Assembly (NCBI GenBank): GCA_903902325.1
Contig: CAIUUO010000177.1
Span: 1-32,934, forward strand
Direction: 5' to 3'
DNA length: 32,934 bases
Source of the DNA: an uncultured Bacteroidia bacterium
GTDB taxonomy: Bacteria > Bacteroidota > Bacteroidia > Bacteroidales > Prolixibacteraceae
Shown here: positions 7,742-17,152 of the stretch, piece after piece
Layout of the letters: every line of letters starts with the position of its first letter
Numbering within the stretch: the stretch's first letter is position 1
Notes under the pieces: model-generated
What the model saw: the letters and a program-made list of their open reading frames with translations, nothing else
Told to the model about the DNA's origin: nothing
The model's database searches: none
Program-made: the position numbers and the translations under genes

Positions 7742-9859
7742 ATGAAATTTTTATTGACTGTTTTCAGTTTTCTGATCTTCTTATCAGTTGCTGCACAAAA
7801 AAACCAGGACACTCAGAATTTCCGTGCGCCCTCGGTTCCGCTTGTGGCACACGATCCCTATTTCAGTGTCTGGTCACCGGGGAATAGTCTGAATGATTGT
7901 GAAACAGTTCACTGGACCGGAAAGAGCCAGCCGCTACACTCGATCATCAGAATTGATGGCACTGCCTGGCGTGTTATGGGAAGCCAGCCATCCGAACTGG
8001 AACCGCTTTCCCAGACAGGGGTAAAAATTCTCCCCACCCGTACAATTTACAATTTTAAGAACCCGATGGTCTCCCTTGAGCTCATATTCACAACTCCGGC
8101 ACTGGTATCCAATCCTGATGTGCTTTCCAGGCCGGTCACCTACCTGACCTGGAACATCCGGGCCGTGGACGGGAAGACCCATGCTGTTCAACTCTATTTT
8201 GACTGCGGAGCCGAAATCGCTGTCAACACCCCTGACCAGATGGTGAAATGGAGTGTTCCTGCCATCAAGGGTCTCAGTACGCTGCAACTGGGCAGTTCTG
8301 AACAGGCTATTTTGGCCAGAAAAGGGGATGATTTGAGGATTGACTGGGGTTATGCCTACCTGGCTATACCGGAATCCCAGAAAGCTCAGATACAGGTGGG
8401 TGAACGGAAAAAATTGTTTGCAGGATTCATTTCGGGGGGAACTCTTCCTGCATCCGCCGACCTTTCCCAACCGCGCAAAGTCAGCGAAGGCAAGGTTACC
8501 ATGGCCTCCTGCTGGGAAGTCGGTCAGGTGGCGAGCAAGAGCGTTAGCACCATGGCACTGCTTGCCTACGATGATCTCTACAGCATCCTATATTTTGGGG
8601 CCAAACTTCAGGCCTACTGGAAACGCAATGGTACAACCATCGAACAGTTGCTTCCACAGGCATTGAATGATTTCTCAAAATTATCGGCACAATGTGAATC
8701 TTTCGATAAGGAACTGATCAAGGATTTGGGCACAGCCGGAGGTCCAAAATATGCTGAAATGGCTGCCCTTGTATATCGTCAGTGTCTGGCTGCCCACAAA
8801 CTGACAGCCGACGCGAATGGTCAGCCACTGATCTTCGCAAAGGAAAATTTCAGCAACGGCTGTATTGCCACCGTGGATGTGATCTATCCTGCCTCACCAT
8901 TCTTCTTCCTGTTCAGTCCGGCGCTTACCAAGGCGATGCTGCAACCCATATTCGCCTACTCCAAATCTTCAAGATGGAAATTTCCGTTTGCCCCGCACGA
9001 TCTGGGTACCTATCCTTTTGCTACCGGACAGGCATATGGAGGCGGAGAGAAAACAGAAGAGAACCAGATGCCCGTTGAGGAAACAGGCAACATGGTCATC
9101 ATGACTGCTGTCCTGGCAAGGATGGAAGGCAACGCCGGATTTGCTCAGGAGAACTGGCCGGTGCTTGAAAAATGGTGCGAATACTTGCTTGCCAAGGGAT
9201 TTGATCCCGAGAATCAATTGTGTACCGACGATTTTGCAGGACATCTTGCCCATAACATCAACCTGTCGGCCAAAGCGATTGAGGCCTTGGGTTGTTATTC
9301 CATGCTTTGTGAGATGACTGGCCGGAAGGAAAAAGCGGCGGAGATCCGAAAAAAAGCGGAAGGGATGGCTGCCGAGTGGATCAGGCAGGCAGGAGAAGGC
9401 GACCACACAAGGCTGGCCTTCGACCGTCCGGGTACGTGGAGCCAGAAATACAATCTGGTGTGGGATAAATTATTGGGGTTAAATCTCTTTCCTGATGAGG
9501 TATTGCAAAAGGAAATCAGGTATTACCGGAAAATTCAGTCCGGATACGGATTACTCCTCGACAACCGCCAGCGATACACCAAAAACGACTGGATCACCTG
9601 GACCGCTACAATGGCTGATTCAAAAGAGGGATTTCAGGCAATTTTTGATCCAATCTGGAAGTTTGCCAATAACACGCCCCAAAGGGTACCGGTTTCCGAC
9701 TGGTACATCGTGGATAATGCCTACATGGTCGGATTCCAGGCAAGGTCCGTGGTGGGCGGGTTTTTCATCAAAATGCTTTCAGATAAAAACACCTGGAACA
9801 AATGGGTGAAAAAAGGGACCAATGTATCCGGTCCGTGGGCGCCCCTGAAATTGGAATAA
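7742..9859 (+). CDS. Secreted GtaA/DUF4965-family protein
   Basis: This 705-residue exported protein belongs to the family annotated as glutaminase A-like, with DUF4964, DUF5127, DUF4965 and DUF1793 segments. A Sec signal covers about residues 1-19. The RAPSVPLVAHDPYFSVWSP stretch (28-46) is the usual opening of the family. The later region, with DLGTYPFATGQAYGGGEK, MPVEETGNM and CTDDFAGHLAHNINLSAKA, belongs to the (alpha/alpha)6-barrel part. That fold is shared with many glycoside hydrolases, and Bacteroidota copies often sit near glycan loci, so a carbohydrate role is as plausible as glutamine hydrolysis. It is somewhat shorter than the 800-residue copies I know. It has its own upstream gap and lies 118 bases before the PUL sigma factor, so PUL membership is uncertain. 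Confidence 0.8.
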   Translation: MKFLLTVFSFLIFLSVAAQKNQDTQNFRAPSVPLVAHDPYFSVWSPGNSLNDCETVHWTGKSQPLHSIIRIDGTAWRVMGSQPSELEPLSQTGVKILPTRTIYNFKNPMVSLELIFTTPALVSNPDVLSRPVTYLTWNIRAVDGKTHAVQLYFDCGAEIAVNTPDQMVKWSVPAIKGLSTLQLGSSEQAILARKGDDLRIDWGYAYLAIPESQKAQIQVGERKKLFAGFISGGTLPASADLSQPRKVSEGKVTMASCWEVGQVASKSVSTMALLAYDDLYSILYFGAKLQAYWKRNGTTIEQLLPQALNDFSKLSAQCESFDKELIKDLGTAGGPKYAEMAALVYRQCLAAHKLTADANGQPLIFAKENFSNGCIATVDVIYPASPFFFLFSPALTKAMLQPIFAYSKSSRWKFPFAPHDLGTYPFATGQAYGGGEKTEENQMPVEETGNMVIMTAVLARMEGNAGFAQENWPVLEKWCEYLLAKGFDPENQLCTDDFAGHLAHNINLSAKAIEALGCYSMLCEMTGRKEKAAEIRKKAEGMAAEWIRQAGEGDHTRLAFDRPGTWSQKYNLVWDKLLGLNLFPDEVLQKEIRYYRKIQSGYGLLLDNRQRYTKNDWITWTATMADSKEGFQAIFDPIWKFANNTPQRVPVSDWYIVDNAYMVGFQARSVVGGFFIKMLSDKNTWNKWVKKGTNVSGPWAPLKLE

Positions 9860-9908
9860 TAGTAACCTGAAATACCAGCATTACCCTGATACTTTATTTA
9901 AACTAGTA

Positions 9909-9943
9909 TTTGCCAATATACTCCTTCTATTTTGCTAAATTTG
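9909..9943 (+). promoter_or_regulatory. Candidate Bacteroidota promoter for the PUL sigma factor
   Basis: TTTG at 9909-9912 and TAAATTTG at 9936-9943 match the -33 and -7 elements of the Bacteroidota housekeeping promoter. The gap of 23 bases is slightly longer than the usual 19-21. The start codon of the sigma gene lies 34 bases downstream. This would give the sigma factor a basal, self-independent promoter. Confidence 0.5.
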
Positions 9944-9977
9944 CAGATGAAGCAAATAGTCCGGACAAGTTGCATCC

Positions 9978-10574
9978 ATGATTAACAATAATTTCAAAAA
10001 TGACGAAGAGGCTCTTTTGAAATTAGCTACCGGAGATCTGGTAGCCTACCGGTATTTGTTTGACCAATATTTTCCGGATCTGTGCAATTTCCTGCGCATT
10101 TACCTTCATTCCAAAGAATTTTCGGAGGAAATTGCCCTTGAAATATTTGAATTTGTCTGGGAAAAACGCGAAACGATTCAAATCAGGGCCACTTTCAAGT
10201 CTTTTCTGTTTTCATCTGCAAAAAACAGAGCCATTGATCATTACCGCAAGGAACACAGAACCGTATTCAGCAGCCTGGAGATGAATGAACACGTCATGAT
10301 AAATCCTGCGGACTCTCAGCTTTTCATGGAGGAAAATGAACTCCGCGGATTCATTGATATGGCTATTAACAAATTACCCGAAAAAAGCAGGCAGATTTAT
10401 CTGATGGCACGCGAGGAAAATTTATCACACAAGGAAATCGCCTCGCGGCTTGGCATCACCCCAAAAACAGTGGAAAACCATGTCGCGATAGCCTTGCGAA
10501 AATTACGCGAAACGCTCAGTCCCTTCTACAAGCAGATTTTCATGGGTTGGTTCATCTCCCTGTTGCTTAAATGA
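9978..10574 (+). CDS. ECF RNA polymerase sigma factor
   Basis: This 198-residue sigma-70 family factor directs RNA polymerase to a dedicated promoter set, probably this PUL. Region 2 (about residues 15-85) includes LATGDLVAYRYLFDQYFP and the promoter-melting end SAKNRAIDHYRKE. Region 4 (about 130-185) holds LPEKSRQIYLMAREE and a helix-turn-helix with HKEIASRLGITPKTVENHV. It has no region 1 or 3, as is normal for ECF factors. The FecR-type anti-sigma gene begins 84 bases downstream, followed by susC with an STN domain, which is the classic trans-envelope sensing arrangement. The short hydrophobic tail (FMGWFISLLLK) is common in Bacteroidota copies. Confidence 0.94.
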   Translation: MINNNFKNDEEALLKLATGDLVAYRYLFDQYFPDLCNFLRIYLHSKEFSEEIALEIFEFVWEKRETIQIRATFKSFLFSSAKNRAIDHYRKEHRTVFSSLEMNEHVMINPADSQLFMEENELRGFIDMAINKLPEKSRQIYLMAREENLSHKEIASRLGITPKTVENHVAIALRKLRETLSPFYKQIFMGWFISLLLK

Positions 10575-10613
10575 AAATTCTTCCTTTGTTAAAAAATATT
10601 AATTTTTGATTGA

Positions 10614-10638
10614 GGGATTTCCAATCCAATTTCGACTA
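10614..10638 (+). promoter_or_regulatory. Possible ECF-dependent promoter before the anti-sigma gene
   Basis: GGGATTT (10614-10620) followed by CGACTA (10633-10638) sits in the AT-rich gap between the sigma and anti-sigma genes. The layout, a G-rich -35-like block followed by a CGTC-like -10 block, resembles ECF promoters in general. It has not been compared with other loci, so confidence is low. Confidence 0.22.
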
Positions 10639-10658
10639 CTAATTAACAAGGAAAAAAA

Positions 10659-11660
10659 ATGGAGATCCAAAATATACCGTGGAATGCGGTTTCAGCCAAG
10701 TTAAGGAACGAAGCCGAAGCCAATGATATCTTGCAGATACAGGAGTGGCTTGACTCGTCGCCTGAGAATCCCATGATTCTGACCGAGATTGTAAATATCT
10801 GGTCAATCACTAAGGGACAACCCGAATATTACCAGCCAGACCTCACATACAACTGGGACAAACTGATAGAAAAAATCAATTACAAATCCGCAAGAAAGAA
10901 CTCCCTGATTTTATTTGCCAGGATGATTGCTGCCGCAGCCATACTGATATTGGTCTTTATAGCCGGAATTACCCTGAGCGACCGGTTTTATTCTCATTCG
11001 GGAAAAATATTCTATTCAAAAATTATTTCCCCGAAAGGGAACAAGACGCAGGTTATTTTACCCGACAGCAGCAAGGTATGGCTCAATTCGGGTGCTGAAT
11101 TATGGTATCCATCGGATTATACTGCCAGTAATAGGGAGGTTTGGATGAAAGGGGAGTGCTATTTTCAGGTCGAAAAGGATCCTTCCCACCCATTTGTCGT
11201 GCATGGAAGCAAACTTCAGCTGAAAGTTTTTGGTACGAGTTTCAATCTGAAGGAAGATGAGAAAAATGACCTGACGGATGTCACCCTGGTAACAGGAAAA
11301 GTTAAGGTACTTGATCTTCAAAACGAGTCTATTACCGATATGGCCCGGGGTCAGCAACTGAGCTTCAACAATGGAATCGCGAGGTTAAGGCAAGCCGATA
11401 ACATGGAGGCCCTGACATCATGGGTAAACAACACCTTAATCTTCAAGAATCAGCCTTTCAGTGAGGTTGTCAGTTACCTGAACGGGTGGTATGGCGTGAA
11501 TATAAAGTTTGACCGTACCCTTTACGATCATCACAAATATACTTTTAAGGTCAAAACTGAAAGTTTACGCGAAGTTTTGGAACTAATTACGATCATAACC
11601 CCTATAAACTATACCATCGAAGGAGATCAAATAACTATTAAATACAAACCAAAAATGTAA
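10659..11660 (+). CDS. FecR-type anti-sigma factor
   Basis: This 333-residue single-pass inner-membrane protein is expected to hold the ECF sigma factor inactive until the outer-membrane receptor signals. The cytoplasmic N-terminal segment (about 1-81) has the usual anti-sigma helices. One membrane helix lies near 82-106. A periplasmic FecR domain (about 117-240) contains SPKGNKTQVILPDSSKVWLN and FGTSFNL. The C-terminal DUF4974 domain (about 255-328), with LIFKNQPFSEVVSYLNGWYG, contacts the receptor's STN domain in this family. Upstream AAGGA-like bases precede the ATG. It lies between the sigma gene and susC, with a hairpin downstream at 11677-11705. Confidence 0.93.
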   Translation: MEIQNIPWNAVSAKLRNEAEANDILQIQEWLDSSPENPMILTEIVNIWSITKGQPEYYQPDLTYNWDKLIEKINYKSARKNSLILFARMIAAAAILILVFIAGITLSDRFYSHSGKIFYSKIISPKGNKTQVILPDSSKVWLNSGAELWYPSDYTASNREVWMKGECYFQVEKDPSHPFVVHGSKLQLKVFGTSFNLKEDEKNDLTDVTLVTGKVKVLDLQNESITDMARGQQLSFNNGIARLRQADNMEALTSWVNNTLIFKNQPFSEVVSYLNGWYGVNIKFDRTLYDHHKYTFKVKTESLREVLELITIITPINYTIEGDQITIKYKPKM

Positions 11661-11676
11661 CACGCTGCATCAAAAA

Positions 11677-11705
11677 AAACAGGAAGTGTTCGAGACTCCC
11701 TGTTT
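11677..11705 (+). terminator. Weak hairpin between anti-sigma gene and susC
   Basis: AAACAGG (11677-11683) pairs with CCTGTTT (11699-11705), and three further inner base pairs are possible. Only a short T run follows on the plus strand, while eight A residues precede it. It is therefore a poor plus-strand terminator and may instead act as an attenuator or mRNA-processing site before susC. Confidence 0.4.
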
Positions 11706-11797
11706 CTAAATTAGTTTATTGTTGAACAGAATTGATATGCAAAGTAATTCGCAAAAATGGCCTGCATAAAAATTCAAAAACTAAATCATTCAAAATT

Positions 11798-14700
11798 ATG
11801 AAAAAAAAATCACTGATGAAGTATCATCGGGATCCGGTGCTACAAAAAATCCTCTTAACTATGCGACTAACGCTATTTTTGCTGGTTTTGAATATTCTGA
11901 GTGCCTATTCAGCCAGCTACGCCCAAAAAACCAAATTGAATCTGAATATTCAGAACGGTCAGGTGAAGGATGTATTGGCTGAAATCGAAACCCAGAGCGA
12001 ATTCTTTTTCATGTACGACAACAATCAGGTTGACGTAGAGAGGAAAGTAAACCTGGAGGCCAAAGCCGAGAACATTGATCTGGTACTTCAGAAATTGTTT
12101 GAAGGTACCGATGTCAATTTCAGGGTTGTCAATCGTCAGATTGTTCTTTTCCCGGAATCCTCCGCCAATGTTCCCCAGGCAGGAGGTAAGGTTCACGGGA
12201 AAGTGACAGATCCGTCAGGAGCGACCTTGCCCGGTGTCACTGTTTCAGTGCCCGGAACAACGATCGGCGTCATAACCGATATGGACGGTAACTATGCCTT
12301 GTCCAATGTTCCCCAAAACGCTTTCCTGCGTTTTTCATTCGTCGGAATGAAAGGACAGGAGGTACAGGTGGGCAATAAATCGGTCATCAATGTTGTATTG
12401 GAACAGGAGACCGTTGGCATAGAGGAAGTGGCAGTAATTGGTTACGGTTCAGTTAAGAAAAAAGACCTGACAGGTGCTGTTGCTTCACTCAGTACGGCCG
12501 ACATCGTCAGGACATCCCCTGCCAATGCCACACAGGCTTTGCAAGGTCAGGTTCCGGGTGTTGCCGTTATGAAAGGAAGCAACTTGCCAGGACAGGCATT
12601 CAGCATTGATATTCGCGGTGAAAATACCATTACAGGTGTGACAGAACCGCTTGTCGTGATAGACGGTGTATTCGGCGGAAGGCTCAGAGACATCAACCCT
12701 GCAGATATTCAATCAATTGATATTCTTAAGGATGCCTCTTCAACCGCGATTTATGGTTCTCGCGGGGCCAACGGGGTTGTCATTATCACTTCCAAAAAAG
12801 GGGTTGCCGGAAAACCAAAGGTAACGGTGGATCTTTACACGGGTATCAAAACTCCCGCGCATTTGCCAAACCTTCAAACTGCACAGCAATTCTATCAGAT
12901 GACCTATACGGATGCAATATTGAATCTTGGAGGTCCCAACACTTTTTCAACCAATGAGATGGCGATGATCAACAATAATAAGAGCACAAATTGGGTGAAT
13001 GAACTGACAAAGCCAGGTATGACCGCCGGAACAACAGTAGCCGTAACAGGTGGTACCACGGGAACAACCTACCGGTTTTCCAGCGGTTACATCCAGGAAG
13101 ACGGTAATATTCCCGGAAGTACTTTCAAAAAATACAGTTTGAATGGTGCTCTTGACAGTAAAATTACTGATTTCCTTCGGGTTGGAATGACTGCCTACCT
13201 GAATTACAGTACGAACCCGACAGGTTCTTACGAGGCGTTGCGCTCTGCGTACCGCGCCAGGCCGACAGGCGTTGTTAACTATGATCAGTTAACTAATCCG
13301 AGTGACGGTTTTGACCTGAACATTGGTCCCTGGAATGGTTATGCCGTTTGGATGGGAATCAAGGACAACCAGGTGCTCAATCCATTGGTTGAAGCAGATC
13401 CTGCCAACTACCAGTTTGAGACAAGATTGACCAACGAAATGGGCAACGCTTTTGCGGAAGTAACCTTCCTGAAGAATTTCAAATTCAAATCATCCATATC
13501 AGCTTCGATCATTGATCAGCGTCAGGGTGACTATCGTGGTACTTATACCAAAGACCGCGCAGGTGTCAACCTTCCAAGGGCTACCTATTCCACTGCGGAT
13601 AATGCCAGTTACACTTTCGACAATCAGCTGGACTACAATGGCAAAAAAGGGAAACATAAACTGAGCGCAACCCTTCTGCAAAGTGCCTATAAGAATATTG
13701 CCGAGACCTATTCCATTGCTGTCCAGAACCTTCCTTATGCCTCTATCTGGTATAATTTAGGTACAGCAGGTAATGCGAACATAACAGGTGTAAGCAGCAG
13801 TTACAAGATGAACACACTGCAGTCTTACATGGGAAGGTTGAACTATTCGTACGACGAAAAATATCTTCTTACCCTGACCGGTCGTAGTGACGGTGCCTCA
13901 CAATTGAGCGAAGGCAATAAGTGGGCCTTTTTCCCCTCTGCAGCCCTGGCATGGAGGTTGGTGGATGAAAATTTTGTCAAAAAATTGAACCTTTTTTCCG
14001 ACCTTAAACTTAGGTTAAGCTACGGTGAAGTTGGTAACTCAAACGTTTCCCCTTACAGTACGCAGGCCTCTATTCTAAACACCATCTACAGTTATGACCA
14101 GGCTCTTGGAAATGGATTCGCACCCGGAAATTTAGGTAACAAAGACCTGAAATGGGAAAGAAGCCAGGAGGTAAATATTGGTTTGAACCTGGGATTCCTG
14201 AAAAACAGGATCACAGCAGCTGTTGAGGTTTATAAAAAGAAAACCAAAGACCTGATTTTACAGGAAAACTTACCTACTTCAACAGGTTTCAATTCCGTTT
14301 TTGCGAACGTGGGTGAGATTTCAAACAAAGGTGTCGAGCTTTTGGTAAATACCAGAAATATAGTCACCAAAGATGTAACATGGACCACCTCCTTTAATTT
14401 CTCCAAGAACATCAACAGGATTGAGGCTTTGGCAAACGGTGTTCAGGCCATTATCGGCAATGCATTGTTTGTTGGTTCCCCTGTAAAATCTTACTATGAT
14501 TACAAGTTCAGCGGAATCTGGCAGATTGCGGACAGTGTCGCTGCAAAATCCTTTGGCCAGTCTCCCGGATCCGTTCGGGTCGTTGATACCAACAAGGATG
14601 GCGTTATCTCTTCCGCAACTGGAAAGGATGACAGGCAGATACTTGGAACTCAGTTGCCAAACTACATCATGGGGATGACCAACCATGTCAATTACAAGGA

Positions 14701-15118
14701 TTTTGATCTCTCCTTCCAGTTGTACTATCGCAACGGAACAACTTTCAACAACAACCTGCTGGCAGGTACCATGGGTGATTATACCAATTTCCGTTATAAC
14801 CACATCGTACTGAACTACTGGACAAGAAAAAATCCAACCAATGACTTTTACGGTCCAGGAGTTTCCCAGCCGTATAAAAGTGCCATCCAATATGAAGACG
14901 CAAGTTATTTAAGAGTATCAGATATTACCGTCGGCTATACTATGCCCAAGAGAGTTCTTGACAAAGTTAAAATTGATAAACTTCGTCTCTACCTGCAAAT
15001 AACAAATCCATTTGTGTTTAGCAAATATCATGGTCTGGATCCTGAATACAATTCAAGTACCTACATCGATGATGTTCCCAATATCGTTTATACAATTGGG
15101 TTAAATCTTGGTTTCTAA
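11798..15118 (+). CDS. susC: SusC-type TonB-linked outer-membrane transporter with STN domain
   Basis: This 1106-residue outer-membrane transporter imports oligosaccharides with its SusD partner. I chose the ATG at 11798, which opens a long n-region and signal ending SAYSASYAQ (about residue 43). An in-frame start at 11732 only adds polar residues. The STN domain (about 46-117) relays ligand binding to the FecR-type anti-sigma factor. A carboxypeptidase-regulatory-like domain (about 130-204) follows, then the plug with KDASSTAIYGSRGANGVVII (about 311-330), the hallmark of the SusC family. The rest is the 22-strand barrel. susD starts 29 bases downstream. The 137-base gap upstream probably holds its promoter. 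The glycan is unknown, and the symbol is given in the generic family sense. Confidence 0.95.
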   Translation: MKKKSLMKYHRDPVLQKILLTMRLTLFLLVLNILSAYSASYAQKTKLNLNIQNGQVKDVLAEIETQSEFFFMYDNNQVDVERKVNLEAKAENIDLVLQKLFEGTDVNFRVVNRQIVLFPESSANVPQAGGKVHGKVTDPSGATLPGVTVSVPGTTIGVITDMDGNYALSNVPQNAFLRFSFVGMKGQEVQVGNKSVINVVLEQETVGIEEVAVIGYGSVKKKDLTGAVASLSTADIVRTSPANATQALQGQVPGVAVMKGSNLPGQAFSIDIRGENTITGVTEPLVVIDGVFGGRLRDINPADIQSIDILKDASSTAIYGSRGANGVVIITSKKGVAGKPKVTVDLYTGIKTPAHLPNLQTAQQFYQMTYTDAILNLGGPNTFSTNEMAMINNNKSTNWVNELTKPGMTAGTTVAVTGGTTGTTYRFSSGYIQEDGNIPGSTFKKYSLNGALDSKITDFLRVGMTAYLNYSTNPTGSYEALRSAYRARPTGVVNYDQLTNPSDGFDLNIGPWNGYAVWMGIKDNQVLNPLVEADPANYQFETRLTNEMGNAFAEVTFLKNFKFKSSISASIIDQRQGDYRGTYTKDRAGVNLPRATYSTADNASYTFDNQLDYNGKKGKHKLSATLLQSAYKNIAETYSIAVQNLPYASIWYNLGTAGNANITGVSSSYKMNTLQSYMGRLNYSYDEKYLLTLTGRSDGASQLSEGNKWAFFPSAALAWRLVDENFVKKLNLFSDLKLRLSYGEVGNSNVSPYSTQASILNTIYSYDQALGNGFAPGNLGNKDLKWERSQEVNIGLNLGFLKNRITAAVEVYKKKTKDLILQENLPTSTGFNSVFANVGEISNKGVELLVNTRNIVTKDVTWTTSFNFSKNINRIEALANGVQAIIGNALFVGSPVKSYYDYKFSGIWQIADSVAAKSFGQSPGSVRVVDTNKDGVISSATGKDDRQILGTQLPNYIMGMTNHVNYKDFDLSFQLYYRNGTTFNNNLLAGTMGDYTNFRYNHIVLNYWTRKNPTNDFYGPGVSQPYKSAIQYEDASYLRVSDITVGYTMPKRVLDKVKIDKLRLYLQITNPFVFSKYHGLDPEYNSSTYIDDVPNIVYTIGLNLGF

Positions 15119-15147
15119 ACACTTAAAAACATTTAAAAATAAACCTC

Positions 15148-17067
15148 ATGAATATTTTTAAAAAATTCCGAACATCTTTGATCTACATCTCATTGATTGT
15201 AATCATAGGAGCAGGGTGCAAACAAAGTTTTCTAACTGAGGAGAACCCGGCAAACAGAACAACCGACAACTACTATACCAATGCAGCAGGCTACGAAAGC
15301 CTCGTAACCTCCTGTTATCCGTTACTCAGGGATATCACGCAGCAAAGAGTTCTCATGTTCCCCGGAACAGACATTTTCGCAGCAAGTGGCTGGGGTGGAG
15401 TTTATTTCAACCAACCCAATCCGCTGGCAAGCGCTTACGACCAGTATGATATTCGAATGAATGCCTCTCTGGGTGAACTTCAGACACTCTGGGATTTTTT
15501 GTACCGCGAAATAAACAGATGTAACGCAGTGGTTACCAGGGCTCCCAACATTCCGGACATGGCAGATTCACTGAAGAATGTCAGAATCGGTGAAGCCAAA
15601 TTTTTGCGTTCCTTGTGTCTGTTCTGGGCCGTTCAGACCTGGGGCGACGTACCTATGCCATTGGTTGAAACCACTTCTGCCAGCCTGGAAGTAACAAAAG
15701 CGCTTTCGAAAGATATCTATTCCCAAATTGTTGGCGATTTGACACAATCTATTGCCAAATTACCGGCCAAACAAAAGGACGTCGGCCGTGTGACACAGGG
15801 AGCTGCCAAATTTCTACTCGCACGCGTTTATCTGACCCGGGGGTGGAATTATAACAATGCGCTGGGTGGAACGTCTGCCGACTTTACGAGTGCACTCCAG
15901 TTGTGCGACCAGATCATCGCTTCCGGATTGTATCCCCTGGAAGCCAACTGGAACAATTTGTGGCCGCTACACAACATCAACCCCAACAAGGAGACTGCCA
16001 ATGCAACAAGTTCTGTTGCCGTCTGCAACAAAAGTGCCGAAGTCATTTTCGCCATCCAGTATGCCAGTGCAACAAGTTACCAGGGAGACCCGAGTGTTGG
16101 AACTACTACGCTTGGAAATAATATGCACGAGATGTTCTCAGGTGGGCCAAGTGGCGTTGCCCAGCAGGCAAGAACTTCAGCCTACAACAGGTTCCTTCCC
16201 TCACAAATCTGTACCTGGGCTGCTTACAGACTCTTTGATCCAATCATGGATATCAGGTACAAGGGAACTTTTAACAATGTTTCCTATGCAACCACTGCAG
16301 GTTCCATTTCACTGGCCACCAACAAGCCTTTTCCGCAGAACCTCACGTTGACCTATGCAATAGGCGATACCACCGCAATTGCCAGGGACTGGAACAGCCC
16401 CGTAACAACTGCCGCTCAAAGGGGTGTTGACATTCAGGGTGGAACCAAACACTATTCCGTTATCAATCCAAATGAATATGTCGGATTGGGCTATATTACC
16501 GGAACAACTCCAATTGTTGACGTTTTAGCAGGCCCGGCACCGATGGTATGGAAATTCTTCCAACCCGGAATCACTTATGGTGATGGTTACTCAACCTTCA
16601 ACGATCCGCTCTTCCGTTCTGCCGAAGTTTACCTGATGGCTGCCGAAGCCATTGTTAAAGGTGCAACCGGTGCAGTATTGGGAACTGCTGACGTCTATTA
16701 CAACAAGATCCTTGACAGGGCGCTTGGTTCAGCCAATGCCGGTAAATCCCCGATGAGGGCTACCAATCCGGAACTTGTCAATGATCCCCTCACCAATATC
16801 GTTTCATACAGGGCTACCGCAGCAAACATCACGGTTGACATGATCCTGGATGAACGCGCAAGGGAATTGCTTGGTGAAGGAAACCAAAGGTGGTTTGACC
16901 TTAAAAGAACTGGCACATTAATTGCCAGGGCATCAAAATACAACCCCTGGACTGGTTACGGATTAACTGGTACTCCACTGATCTCTGCCAAACATCTTGT
17001 AAGGCCGATTCCTCAGGGAATGCTTGATAATTCCAATCCAAGGATTCAGCAAAACGACGGCTACTAG
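15148..17067 (+). CDS. susD: SusD/RagB-type glycan-binding lipoprotein
   Basis: This 639-residue surface lipoprotein forms the lid over the SusC barrel and captures glycan chains. The lipobox IIGAGC places the lipidated cysteine at residue 24. The N-terminal SusD-like region, with NRTTDNYYTNAAGYESLV, and the helical TPR-like core are recognisable. The C-terminal RagB signature contains LDERARELLGEGNQRWFDLK, and the usual ending motif KHLVRPIPQGMLD is present. It lies 29 bases after susC, so the two are clearly co-transcribed. A strong terminator hairpin begins 38 bases after its stop codon, which should give susCD higher expression than the enzymes downstream. The symbol is generic and the bound glycan is unknown. 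Confidence 0.94.
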   Translation: MNIFKKFRTSLIYISLIVIIGAGCKQSFLTEENPANRTTDNYYTNAAGYESLVTSCYPLLRDITQQRVLMFPGTDIFAASGWGGVYFNQPNPLASAYDQYDIRMNASLGELQTLWDFLYREINRCNAVVTRAPNIPDMADSLKNVRIGEAKFLRSLCLFWAVQTWGDVPMPLVETTSASLEVTKALSKDIYSQIVGDLTQSIAKLPAKQKDVGRVTQGAAKFLLARVYLTRGWNYNNALGGTSADFTSALQLCDQIIASGLYPLEANWNNLWPLHNINPNKETANATSSVAVCNKSAEVIFAIQYASATSYQGDPSVGTTTLGNNMHEMFSGGPSGVAQQARTSAYNRFLPSQICTWAAYRLFDPIMDIRYKGTFNNVSYATTAGSISLATNKPFPQNLTLTYAIGDTTAIARDWNSPVTTAAQRGVDIQGGTKHYSVINPNEYVGLGYITGTTPIVDVLAGPAPMVWKFFQPGITYGDGYSTFNDPLFRSAEVYLMAAEAIVKGATGAVLGTADVYYNKILDRALGSANAGKSPMRATNPELVNDPLTNIVSYRATAANITVDMILDERARELLGEGNQRWFDLKRTGTLIARASKYNPWTGYGLTGTPLISAKHLVRPIPQGMLDNSNPRIQQNDGY

Positions 17068-17104
17068 ACTTTTCTAATTACTCTTAACTGAGAATGCTAT
17101 CTAC

Positions 17105-17139
17105 AGGGAAGAAGGACCAATTCCTTCTTCCCTTTTTTT
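17105..17139 (+). terminator. Strong intrinsic terminator after susD
   Basis: A perfect 12-base-pair stem joins AGGGAAGAAGGA (17105-17116) and TCCTTCTTCCCT (17122-17133) around a five-base loop CCAAT. Seven T residues (17133-17139) follow. The next gene starts only 13 bases later, leaving no room for a separate promoter after the hairpin. Downstream enzymes therefore depend on read-through, or on a promoter inside or upstream of the hairpin. Confidence 0.9.
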
Positions 17140-17152
17140 GCAATAAAATAAA

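Noticed and set aside
7934-8470. A 178-codon minus-strand frame inside the GtaA-family gene
   Set aside because: It is antisense to a clear family member and has no coherent protein features.
11732-11797. Upstream start for SusC adding 22 residues
   Set aside because: The extra residues are polar and precede a complete SusC-style signal that begins at 11798.
14321-14890. A 189-codon minus-strand frame inside susC
   Set aside because: It is fully antisense to the well-supported SusC barrel and has no recognisable domain.
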